Source: Caecitellus pseudoparvulus (taxonomy: Eukaryota; Bigyra: Bicosoecida). Taken from it: 64,000 nt of DNA. The stretch spans positions 62,001-126,000 of the forward strand of contig CBFFRQ010000094.1 of assembly GCA_965644315.1 (NCBI GenBank), written 5' to 3'. The notes beneath the pieces were generated by a model that was not told the DNA's origin, made no database searches, and saw nothing but the letters and a program-made list of their open reading frames with translations. Of this stretch, positions 15,001 through 24,454 are shown piece by piece (the stretch's first letter is position 1; each line of letters opens with the position of its first letter). The position numbers and the translations under genes are program-made.

Positions 15001-17774
15001 CAGCAGTCGTCAACTGCAGGGTTGTCAGGGCACCCTCAACTGGGGAAAAAGTCATGGAGTCGCCCTCGGCATCTGTGCAGACACTGGACAGGTCGGCCAG
15101 GAACACGCTCTCGGTCGTGCCCTCCTCCACAGACAGGTCCGTTGGCACGCGAGCCGGGTCGCAGACAGGGGGTGTGTTGGTTGCTGCAGTGACGGTGGCC
15201 GACACCGTCGCCGTCGAGGCCAAGCTGGGCACCCCAGAATCCTTAACTTGCACCCGCATGGTCATGGTCTCCGATGTAGCGCCTTCTGGTACCACCCCCG
15301 CCAGGTCTGCCCGCACGCGGATGGCACCGGTGAGGGCATCGATGGACAGGAACGCCGTCGCAGGGCCGCTCTCGGGTACGATAGACCACATGAATCGCTG
15401 GGAATCCGACTCGGGGTCAGCAGGGGCTGCAGCCTCCCCGATAACAGAGCCCACCGGAATGGTGGCTGGCGTGGTGACAGCGAAGTCTGCCGCGAGGGGG
15501 GGCTCGTTCACATTCACGACTGACACTCGCACTGCACCGTACCCCACAAGACCGCCCGAATCCTTCGCTGAAATGGCGAGTACATGCTCAGGCTGTGTTT
15601 CAAAGTCAATGCTGGCGCCCTCGGCGACGACCAACGTGCCGTCCGCAGACAGTGCGAAAGTGGCTTCCCCAGCAATGAGGCTCAGCAGCAGCTCACCAGA
15701 GTCATCTTCATCCACCGCATGCACGGTGCCCAGGACTGTGCCTGGAGCGGCATTCTCTGGGATGCGGAACACGGCGTCAGCCACCACCGGCACGTCGTTC
15801 GTGTCGATGACCTTGATGGCCACCTCCCCAGCGACGGAGGCGCCGGCGGCGTCAGTCACAATGACGGGCAGCTCATAGCGCTGGCGCCTTTCAAAGTTCA
15901 GGCCTGCAGACTTCAGAGTCACAGCGCCTGAAGTGCGGTCCACTGCAAAGAGCTTCGTGGCGTCGTTGGTGATGGCTGGGTCAACAGTGTACGCAAGAGC
16001 GTCGCCCTCGTCCCCGTCCAGAGCCGAGACCTTTCCGAGCACAGTTCCCGCAAGAGCGCTTTCCCTGACCTCCAGCGTGGTGGGGAGCAAAGTGGGCGCC
16101 TCATTGACGTTGACCACTGATAGCTCTACAGAGCATGTGGCAGAGAGGCCCCCTTGGTCGGTGGCGGTGACGGTGACGGACTGCCGCCCGGTGGGCAGGC
16201 TGCCACGCACAGAAACGTCCCCAGAGCGCACGCCAACGGAGAGGAAAGAGCCGGCCTCAGCATTCAGGGAGTACGTGACAAAGTCCCTGAAGTCGACATC
16301 ACTAGCCTCCACGGAGAACAGTCTCAGGCCCACTTCTGCACGCTCAGACACTTCCACAGAAGAGCTGGGGCAAGTTGTGAAAGTTGGCGCCTGGTTCCTG
16401 TCGACGATAGTCAGCGTCACGACGAGCTCTGCCACAGACGTGGGTGTTCCGTCCTTGTCCATGGTTGCTGAGATCACCATTTTCATAGCCGGGCATTCGA
16501 TGAAGTTGATCTCGGCGGAGGAGATGACAAGCTCGGCAGTGTGCGGGTCCAGGTCGAAGGTTGCTGGCGTCTCCGTGACATTGCACTGCTGAATGAAGGA
16601 CAGGGAGTACTCGACAGTGCTGCCTGCCAGGACGGTGACGTCGGGTGTGATGAGGGAGACTCGAGAATGGACACCCTCCTCCAGGGACACGCGGGCCTCC
16701 AGGCCATCAGCGAAGGTCACAATGGGTCGTCGCACTCCGCCCGAGCAGGTGCTCCCGAATGCGCACTCGGCAACGTCGGTGCGCGTGGAGGCAGGCCCTG
16801 CGACGGGGACGGAGTAGAATCCCTCTGGAACAGTCTCAGGTTCGCCGGCCCCCGAACGGCAGAAGACGCTTTCACCCCCGCACTCGCGCCCTCGAGCGGT
16901 CGTGGAGCCTTCCGGGCAGTAGTACCCCGCCTCGCAAGGGCCGGAGCAGGAAGCATCAGGAAGGCCAGTGGTGCTGCCAAATCGACCAGCAGGGCATGGA
17001 GCACTCGCACCTCGAACGCAGAAAGTGCCGACAGGGCACGGCTCCTGGCTGTGCTTGGTTTCCTCTTCTCCGAGAGTTCGGTAGCCTGGGGAGGCTTGGA
17101 TCGGCCGTGCAGAGCCAGGGGGGCAGAAGCGCGAAGCGCCACCACCGCAGCGAGTCTCTCGGGAGGAGGTGCTGCCTGCGGCACCGTAGAACCCTGCTTC
17201 AATGGCCCCTGAGCACTCCGCAGTGGTGCTGCCACCTTCGCCCCAGCGCCCGGCAGGGCACTTGGTGCAAGACACGGCGCCTGACGTCGCGCTGTACGTG
17301 CCGGCAGGGCACACAACCTCCGCATCCATGCCTTCGCTGGCGCAGAAACTGAAAGAAGAAGGGGGCGTCGTAGAAGGGTGCGGGGCGGCGCACACTCGTG
17401 GGGCGGTGCGCGGGAACGCACTGGCCAGGGCGCGCAGGTTGGCACTTCAATGCCCCGGCGTCGGACGTCAGGGCTTCTCCGGTGGCGAAGAATCCCGCCT
17501 TGCACATGCACGATGTCTTGCCAACGACCTTCCCGTCCTTGAGCTCCACCCCTGCGTGGGTGACAGCAGAGGGAGGATTGCGGAAGTGCACCAGGTGGCA
17601 CAGAGTCAAGGCTGCTGCTCCAGGCCTTCACTGCGCGCAAGGCAGCGGCGGCGACAGTGTACACTCACCTCCAGGGCACATCGCTCCAACTGGGAGTGAC
17701 GGGAGCTCGTCAGCTGCGTTGGCTGCCGCGAGGAGGGCCACGGCAAGTACCGTGCTCCAAGCACGACCTGCCAT
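1..17774 (-). CDS. Giant cadherin-repeat protein, 3' end beyond the window
   Basis: Four exons fit one frame: 17774-17669, 17630-17592, 17551-17422 and 17348 to position 1, where the reading frame is still open. The N-terminus (MAGRAWSTVLAVALLAAANA) looks like a cleaved signal peptide. It is followed by a Cys-rich stretch of GCC2/GCC3 (ephrin-receptor-like) repeats with CPAGTYS and CPAGRWG motifs. From about 16.5 kb to the left edge there are roughly 48-50 cadherin units of about 103 residues, each closed by a DxNxxP-type calcium-linker motif (DVNEAP, DENDAP, DVNEVP). At least 5,870 residues are encoded here. Three units carry an inserted non-cadherin module (see findings), and a further non-cadherin segment lies near 14.4-14.9 kb. 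No transmembrane segment is seen in the window; it would be further left. Likely role is extracellular adhesion or calcium-dependent surface contact, inferred from the family. Class is confident, partner unknown. Confidence 0.9.
16850..17348 (-). other. Cys-rich GCC2/GCC3-like repeats of the cadherin protein
   Basis: This part of exon 4 encodes repeated CPAG(T/R)xxx and CPxGxxC motifs (CPAGTYSATSG, CTKCPAGRWG, EPCPVGTFC, APCPAGRFG, CEAGYYCPEGS). These are typical of ephrin-receptor-like/GCC2-GCC3 disulphide modules, which often precede adhesion domains in protist surface proteins. The motifs are read directly from the sequence; the module name is from family knowledge. Confidence 0.75.
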
Positions 17775-18315
17775 GGCGTTGCAAGCGCGCTTTGCAGTGC
17801 CTTCCTGCGGGCGGTGGCAGGAAGAGGCGATGCAGGAGAGGGAGGGACGTGTACATGGCACATGAAAGGAGGTCTTTACCTTGTTGAAACGCCACAAGGA
17901 TGGCAGGGAAGCTGCGCTGTGAGCGGCGTGGCAGGCAGGAGTCACTCAGGTGTGCCCGCCCGATTTCTAGCGCAAGGAAGCGCAATTGATTCGAAACACG
18001 AGCACGCATGCTAGCATGCAATGGTTGTGCATGAGGTTTCGTTTGAGGTGGGGGGCGGAGTGATGCGTGGGCTCGTGCCCTTCTTGCGAGCTTGTGGAGG
18101 GGTGGAAGGGGGGGGGAGCGGTGTCTCGGGGGGTTCACGAAACTGGCGGGCGCACCGCCCCCCCCGAGCGCACGCCAAGGCCCCCCCGCCCAGATTCACC
18201 GCCTGCCGCCACACTGCAACGTCCCGCTCATGCACTGGAGCGCAGCTAATCTTGTCTGATCCTCTGCCCCTGACGCACCAGGCACTTCCCACTTCCGTCA
18301 GCGCCCACACGCAAG
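17775..18315. other. Divergent intergenic region, cadherin / acyl-CoA dehydrogenase
   Basis: 541 bp between two divergently transcribed genes, so it should hold both promoters. It contains a purine-rich run around 18090-18125 and a variant (CCGATTTCTAG) of the motif recurrent in this cluster at about 17960. No ORF here looks like a conserved protein. Confidence 0.5.
17955..17972 (+). promoter_or_regulatory. Variant of the recurrent CCRATTTCCGC motif
   Basis: GCCCGATTTCTAGCGC lies about 180 bp upstream of the cadherin start codon. It matches the core CCGATTTC of the motif seen near several other gene starts in this cluster. Function is inferred only. Confidence 0.25.
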
Positions 18316-20537
18316 ATGTTGGCACGGCACGCAGTAGCGTTGACAGCTGCCACTGCACGGCGCGGGTGTGCAGCCCACTTGGCTGCCTGGACACCCGGGT
18401 GCCATGTGAGCACAAGCGCTGCGAGTTTCGCCGGCGGCGCTGCCAGGTGCGTGAAGCAGGTGGCGCAGCGCGGAAATTGGCGGGCGCAACACTCGACGAC
18501 GGACTGCCGGGCCACTGCGAGCACCAAGTGGCGCCAGCGTCCGCGGGAAATTTCCGGTGTACTTGCCTGCGCCAGGTCCGCCGCAAGGGACATGCTCCGC
18601 CCCTCGCACCCTTCGCAGTAGCGACCTGAGCAAGGAGGAGCTGGCTGCCAAGTACCCTTCCCTGGCGCGTGGGCTGTTCGCGGGGCGCATCGAGTCAGGG
18701 GGGGTGCACCCCTTCCCCGAAGTGCTGACTGCTGAGCAGGTTAGGCAGGCAGCAGTGCGAGACGGGTTGGGCGTGCCGTGCACAGCGCTGCGCTCGCGCG
18801 TTTGCAGACCGAGACGCTGGGCATGCTGGTGGACCCCGTGGAGAAGTTCATGTCCACGGACAATGATGCCGCGCAGAACGACCGGGATGCGGCAGTGCCT
18901 GCCGAGGTGCGTGGGGCGCCTGTGCGCTGCGTGGCGATTTCCGCACGGCTGCGACACCCAGCGCGGCGCAGATCACGGAGGGGCTGAAGTCCATGGGCGC
19001 CTTTGGCATGCAGGTGCCAGAGGAGTTTTCCGGCATCGGCCTGAACAACTCCGCCTACGCGCGCATGGTGGAGATCGTCGGCAAGCACGACCTGGGTGTG
19101 GGCATTTACCTGGGCGCACACCAGAGCATCGGCTTCAAGGGCATTCTGCTGGACGGCAACGACGCGCAGAAGGAGAAGTACCTGCCCCGCCTGGCCACGG
19201 GGGAGTGGCTGGCCGCCTTTGCGCTGACGGAGCCGGGCTCTGGCTCCGACGCTGCCTCCATCAAGACCCGCGCCACGCTGAGTGAGGACGGCAGCCACTA
19301 CGTCCTGAACGGCTCCAAGATCTGGATCTCCAACGGCGGGATGTGCCAGCTGTACACGGTGTTCGCGCAGACGGAGGTGACGGACCCCGTGACGGGCGCC
19401 AAGAAGGACAAGATCACCGCCTTCATCGTGGAGCGTGACTTCGGCGGCATCACATCGGGGCCCCCCGAGAAGAAGCTCGGCATCAAGTGCTCCAACACCG
19501 CCGAGGTGTCCTTTGACGGCACCAAGGTGCCGGTGGAGAACGTGCTGGGCGAGGTGGGCGGCGGCTTCAAGGTGGCCATGAGTATCCTGAACTCGGGGCG
19601 CTTCGGCATGGGTGCGGCGCTGTCTGGGACGATGAAGTTCCTGGTGGCGGGGGCGGCTGAGCACGCGACGCAGCGTGTGCAGTTCGGGCGCACGCTGAAG
19701 GAGTTCGAGGCGGTGAAGGGCAAGGTGGCCGACATGGCCCTGCGCCTGTACGCGACAGAGGCCATGGCTTACCTGGTGGCGGGGCAGATGGACCTGGACT
19801 CCCAGGACTACCTGCTGGAGGCAGCGGTGGGCAAGATCTTCGCATCGGAGAACGCGTGGCATGTGGCCGATGAGACCATCCAGCTGCTGGGCGGGCTGGG
19901 GTACATGGAGGAGTACCCGTACGCGCGCATCCTGCGGGATTTGCGCATTTTCCGCATCTTCGAGGGCTCCAACGACATCCTGCGCCTGTTCATCGCCCTG
20001 ACGGGCCTGCAGAGCCTGGGCGCGGAGCTGAAGCCCCTGCAAACCGCGATGAAGAACCCCCTGGGCAACCTGGGCACACTGCTGCCGGCAGTGGTGGAGA
20101 TGGGCAAGGCCCGTGCAGGCATGCCCAGCAAGCCTGAGCTGGCGTGGGCGGCGCCTGCCCTGCGCCCTGGCGCGCAGGCAGTGGAGGGCGCCACGGCCGC
20201 CTTTGGCGCCGCCTGCAAGGAGCTGCTCATGAAGCACGGCAAGGGCATCATCGAGCAGCAGCTGCACCTGGGCCGCGTCGCAGACTGCATCATCGACCTG
20301 TCCACCGCCACCGCCGCACTCTCCCGCGCCACCAAGGCCGTGAACGAGGGCTCTGCCACTGCCGAGCACGAGGTGGCCCTGGCCAACGCCTGGGCCGCCC
20401 AGGCCACTCGGCGTGTGCACGAGAACGTGGGTGCCTTCTCCGGCGCACGGGCGGTGGAGGACAAGGCCGTGCACGCCATCGCGGAGGCGGTGTTCGCAGC
20501 CGGCGGCCCCGCCACGACACACCCCCTGGGCATTTGA
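18316..20537 (+). CDS. ACADVL: Mitochondrial very-long-chain acyl-CoA dehydrogenase (ACADVL/ACAD9 type)
   Basis: Exons 18316-18446, 18619-18739, 18808-18906 and 18972-20537 join in phase to 638 residues, close to the family's 620-655. Residues 1 to about 45 are rich in Ala, Arg and Ser with no acidic residues, as in a mitochondrial targeting peptide. The core is highly conserved: YARMVEIVGKHDLGVGIYLG, LTEPGSGSDAASI, WISNGG, ERDFGGI, GRFGMGAALSGTM. The catalytic base is the Glu of RIFEGSNDIL (about residue 448). The C-terminal extension shared by ACADVL and ACAD9 is present and ends in THPLGI. The family oxidises long-chain acyl-CoA to trans-2-enoyl-CoA at the inner mitochondrial membrane, passing electrons to ETF. 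One donor is unusual (GTTAGG at 18740). ACADVL and ACAD9 are not separable here. The gene converges with the kinase gene, 52 bp away. Confidence 0.95.
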
Positions 20538-20589
20538 GCGCACGCCGTGTGCTGGCCCGTCACCAATGCACCCTGTGCATGCATTGCCT

Positions 20590-22296
20590 TCACAGCGCCC
20601 TGCTCTTGCCGCGGCGTGAGAAGATGTCCGACGCGAACGCCGCGAACTCCTCTTGGCTGCACGCCTTGGCGATGAAGGGGTGCAGCAGCAGCTTCTCCGC
20701 CGTCGCGCGCTTGGGGCCGTCCTTGGCCAGGGCGCACTTGAGGAAGTGCACGAACTCCTTGCTCCACCGCGAGGGGTCGGCCACGCTTGGCGCGCCAGTG
20801 GTGGTGATGAGGAGCAGTGCGCGCAGGGGCGGCTCGTGCAGGTACGGCGGCTCGCCGTCGGCCATCTCCAGCGCCGTGATGCCGACGCTCCACACGTCCA
20901 CCTTGTCGTCGTAGTCCAGGCCCTTGATGAGCTCCGGCGCCATCCAGTATGGCGTGCCCACCACGGAGCTGCGCTTCTGGCGCTCCTCCGTCAGCGCCGA
21001 CGCGAAGCCGAAGTCCGCGATCTTCACGGCGCCGTCCCACCCCACCAGGATGTTGTCACTCTTGATGTCTCGGTGCAGGTGGTGCGCCCTGTGCATGTAG
21101 GCGAGGGCCGCCAGGATCTGCCGGCAGGCGAACGCGATGCAGGGCTCGGGGAAGGGGATGGTGGGCCCCAGCACCTCTGTCAGCGTGCCGCCGTGCACCA
21201 GCTCCAGGATCATCCACAGGTTGCCCTCGTGCGAGTACGTCTCCTTGTACCCGACGATGGCTGGGTGCTGCGACATGCTCTGCAGGGCGATCTCGTTCTG
21301 CAGCGCTTCCAGCTCCGTCAGCGGCGCGACCTTGATGGCCACCCACTCCTTGGACGTGCGCTCCTGCGCGATGTACACCGCCCCCGACGCGCCCTCTCCC
21401 AACTTCTTGCGCACGCTGTACTTCACCGTCGGGTCCCCCGGCGTGATGCACGCGGCGGAGGCGGCGGCGGCCGAGAAGTCCTCCTTTCGTGGCAGCTTGG
21501 GCGGTGGCCCCTGCATGTGGAACTGCAGCGCATCCAGCACGGCGTCGGGGTTGTCGTCCACCTCCGACTTGGAGATGCCAGAGGCCCCCAGCATAGCTTC
21601 CCACTGCGGCGGCAGGCCCACGAAGCCATTGGGCGCCGACGCGTCCACCTGCACGTGGTATTCGTGCTTCACGTTGAAGGGCTCCCCGATGAGCCAGCCG
21701 GCAGACTTGTCCCCTGTCTTCTTCCACCGGTCCTCTGCCTTGCGTGGCGCGACGTGCTCTGGCAGCGCCGTCGTGCTGATGGTCTCCTTCGCCACGCCTG
21801 CACAAGCCAGGCCCAGCAATGCAGCGCCGACGCGTGAAGCGCCTCCAGTGCGACAGCACCCAGCTCCGCGCACGCACCTTGCGGTAAGTCTGCTGCCCAC
21901 ACGTCGGGCAAGCCCTTCAACGTGCCGCTCTGCGCACGGTGCAGAGCGGGGGGGGGCTGCACCCTCTGCTGCAGTGCACCTGCAACGCCTGCGGCGACGC
22001 ACCTGTGTGTCAAACTCCACGTGCACCATGCGCTGGACGTTGGACGGCAGGGAAATGCCGCCACTCGCCGCTGGCATGGTGGAGGAGGGCCGGGCAGGCG
22101 CAGTCAAGCTCGCTGCCTGCGTGGCTGCCTCCACAGCCGTCGGCGTGCCTGGCGAAGGGGGAGCGTGGGCACACCTCATGCGGCGAGGTGGGGTGGCGCA
22201 CAGCGGCAGCGCCCAGCACGCACCTGCAGGCACCAGGCGTGCTTGGCGCTTGCTTGAGAAGATGCTCCACCCTCCGCCGCCCTTGTCTGCTGCCAT
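20590..22296 (-). CDS. PAK/STE20-family protein kinase with two CRIB motifs
   Basis: Exons 22296-22224, 22148-22003, 21929-21878 and 21797-20590 join in phase to 492 residues. The 52-nt third exon completes a first CRIB-like motif, ISLPSNVQRMVHVEFD followed by TLKGLPDVW (about residues 55-84). A second, IGEPFNVKHEYHVQVD followed by GFVGLPPQWEAML, lies at about 125-160. The C-terminal kinase domain (about 221-475) has a Gly-rich loop (LGEGASGAV), the VAIK lysine, HRDIKSDN, DFG and GTPYWMAPE, so it should be active. PAKs are released from autoinhibition when the CRIB binds Cdc42/Rac-GTP, then signal to cytoskeleton and polarity. Skipping the 52-nt exon would break the frame, which supports it. 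No PH domain is visible. Confidence 0.9.
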   Translation of the reverse strand: MAADKGGGGWSIFSSKRQARLVPAGACWALPLCATPPRRMRCAHAPPSPGTPTAVEAATQAASLTAPARPSSTMPAASGGISLPSNVQRMVHVEFDTQVRRRRRCRCTAAEGAAPPRSAPCAERHVEGLARRVGSRLTARCVRGAGCCRTGGASRVGAALLGLACAGVAKETISTTALPEHVAPRKAEDRWKKTGDKSAGWLIGEPFNVKHEYHVQVDASAPNGFVGLPPQWEAMLGASGISKSEVDDNPDAVLDALQFHMQGPPPKLPRKEDFSAAAASAACITPGDPTVKYSVRKKLGEGASGAVYIAQERTSKEWVAIKVAPLTELEALQNEIALQSMSQHPAIVGYKETYSHEGNLWMILELVHGGTLTEVLGPTIPFPEPCIAFACRQILAALAYMHRAHHLHRDIKSDNILVGWDGAVKIADFGFASALTEERQKRSSVVGTPYWMAPELIKGLDYDDKVDVWSVGITALEMADGEPPYLHEPPLRALLLITTTGAPSVADPSRWSKEFVHFLKCALAKDGPKRATAEKLLLHPFIAKACSQEEFAAFASDIFSRRGKSRAL

Positions 22297-22772
22297 GGTG
22301 ACGGCAGGGCCGGGTGCTGGATCGACCTGCCGCTGCCTCAGCCGAGGAGAGCGCCGGCACAGCAAGTCCTGTGCACGGGCCAGGCGAAGAGGCAGTGGTG
22401 TGTGTAATGAATCAAGGGCTAGGGTGGGTCGCTGGGAGGTGCGACGAGCAATGGATTGTACAATGCCTGCGTCTCTTGTCGCTGCGGTTGGAGATCAGGT
22501 GTCACAGTTTCTAGGAGGGCATGAGCAGGAAGCGCTGTGCGGGCTTTGCACCTCTGCACCGTCCGCTGCACAACGCACGGCGAGAATCACAATTCTTCCA
22601 CCCACGATACACATCCCTGCCCACTCCTCGCGCGTTTCCGACGCTGCACCGCCCGCTCTCGTCGGCTCCCCGAGCTTCCGTACCTGGCTGCAGTGCACCA
22701 GACGCCTGGCGCCTTTGCTGCCCTCCCAGGACAGCTGCGCAACACCGCCCGCCCGCCCCTGAACCAGCCAAG
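22297..22772. other. Divergent intergenic region, PAK-like kinase / CFAP20
   Basis: 476 bp between divergent start codons. It is less GC-rich than the flanking exons, and no conserved ORF or clear core promoter element was recognised. Confidence 0.4.
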
Positions 22773-24024
22773 ATGTTCGCAAATGCGTACCAGGTGCGTG
22801 TCCAGTGCCACTGGCGTGGCCAGCGTGTGTGTGTGCCTGGCGTGCGGACTGCAGGCAGAGAGTGCGAGCTTGGGCAACTTCCGCACGTGACCGTGGCGTC
22901 GGTGCCCTGCCGCGGCCCGGCCACCACCATGAAGGCCAGGAGTATGCTGTGTTCATTTGCCGGCATTTGCGCGGTGGCATGTGTGGTGGCTGCGTCGTGG
23001 GGCACCGGGCCAGTGCATGCACCTGGGCTGTGGTCGTGCCTGATGAGAGGTCGCGCGCCGTGGGAAGTTGCCCCTGCGTCTGCACCTCCCCCTGCCGCGC
23101 GCAGCGTCCGCGCCTGCGTTTACCACACGATACAACCCACTTGTGAGCGCAAGGCACTCGTGTTCCCCCTCCCGCCCCGCTGCGCAGGCTGGTTTCCTGA
23201 GCGTGCTGTACAGCATCGGCTCCAAGCCCCTCGCCATCTGGGACAGCCAAGTGCGCAATGGGCACATCAAGCGCATCACGGACGGCGACATCCAGAGCAG
23301 CGTGCTGGAGATCTGCGGCACCAACGTCAGCACGACGTACATCACGTGCCCCGCCGACGCCAAGAAGACCCTGGGCATCAAGCTGCCCTTCCTGGTCATG
23401 ATCCTGAAGAACCTGAAGAAGTACTTCACCTTCGAAGTGACGGTGCTGGACGACAAGAACGTCCGCCGCCGCTTCCGCGCCTCCAACTACCAGAGCACCA
23501 CCCGCGTGAAGCCTTTCATCTGCTCCATGCCCATGCGCCTGGATGAGGGGTGGAACCAGATCCAGTTCAACCTGGCGGACTTCTGCCGCCGCGCCTACGG
23601 CACCAACTACATCGAGACGCTGCGCATCCAGATCCACGCCAACTGCCGCGTCCGCCGCATTTACTTCTCCGACCGCCTGTATGCGGAGGAGGACTTGCCC
23701 GCCGAGTTCAAGTTGTACTTGCCCATCTCCAAGCAGGCCGCTCAAGCGCAGGCCCACGCTGCCGCTGCCGCCCAGGCACAGGCTGCCGCCGCCAAGCAGA
23801 GCCAGCACGCGGCTGCAGCAGCAGCTGCCGCGGCGGCTGCCCCAGGCGGCATGGCGGAGGGGGGGGGTGATCTGGGGGAGGAGGGGGATGTGCACTTGGG
23901 GCATGGCGAGGGGGGTGCCGGGGAAGGCGAGTACGCCCCCGCACCTGCTATGGCTGCCGAGGGGGGCGTGGAGGGGGGTGACGGCACCCCTGCCGCGGAT
24001 GGTGCCGGGCATGAGGACATGTGA
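22773..24024 (+). CDS. CFAP20: CFAP20 (BUG22) ciliary doublet-microtubule protein
   Basis: Exon 1 (22773-22793) encodes only MFANAYQ. A 394-nt intron follows, then exon 2 (23188-24024), giving 285 residues. Residues 8 to about 190 are nearly identical to CFAP20 of other eukaryotes: [90 protein letters not shown]20 is an inner-junction protein joining A and B tubules of cilia and flagella, and is also reported in nuclei; it implies a flagellated cell. Unlike the roughly 193-residue orthologues, this protein adds about 90 residues of Ala/Gln-rich, then Gly/Glu-rich low-complexity sequence. The intron is long for this locus. Confidence 0.95.
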
Positions 24025-24454
24025 GAGGGCTCAACACCTGTGATGCAGGCCTCTCGTGGCGCGCCCAAGGGGGGGGGTCTCCGCCGGTGTGGCGGTGTGT
24101 GAGAGCACACGCCTTTCTACGCGGCGATGTGCATGCAGGCCGCCTGCCTGCGCAGTGCGCAGCTGCCGCACTGCCAGTGCGCCCGCCACAACAAGCGGCC
24201 TGCGCAGGGGTTGCCAGGCGCAGTGGCCAGCCTTCCCCCACAATACACCCTGACTCGCAACACGGAACGGCGTGCCCGCCACCCACTGAGCTTGCCTGGA
24301 GTGTACCTTTTGGGCTGTGCAGTGCTTGCACGCCAGAGTCTTGGGTGTCGCGGCTGGGAAGGGCGTGTAGGGGGGGCTCGGCGGACCAATTTCCGCACCG
24401 ACGCGCCGCAGGATTTGAGGCGCCCCCCACGCCACACGCCGCCCGACACACACC
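24025..24454. other. Intergenic region, CFAP20 / FANCJ-like helicase
   Basis: 430 bp between tandem genes, containing the CFAP20 3' flank and the presumed promoter of the downstream helicase. One copy of the recurrent CCRATTTCCGC motif lies at 24386, 69 bp before the helicase start codon. No conserved ORF. Confidence 0.45.
24386..24399 (+). promoter_or_regulatory. Recurrent CCRATTTCCGC motif upstream of FANCJ-like gene
   Basis: CCAATTTCCGCACC lies 69 bp upstream of the start codon on the coding strand. The same core recurs near other starts in this cluster. The promoter role is inferred from position and recurrence. Confidence 0.4.

Noticed and set aside
109-17200. Many plus-strand ORFs of 60-300 codons opposite the cadherin gene
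   Set aside because: They are low-complexity Ser/Thr- or Arg-rich shadows of the continuous minus-strand cadherin frame, which has clear repeated motifs.
18741-20543. 600-codon minus-strand ORF, rich in Gly/His/Leu
   Set aside because: Antisense shadow of the acyl-CoA dehydrogenase exon; high GC keeps all frames open.
21137-24012. Long overlapping ORFs on both strands around the kinase and CFAP20
   Set aside because: Frames opposite or offset to well-conserved proteins; they also run through the inferred introns and promoters.
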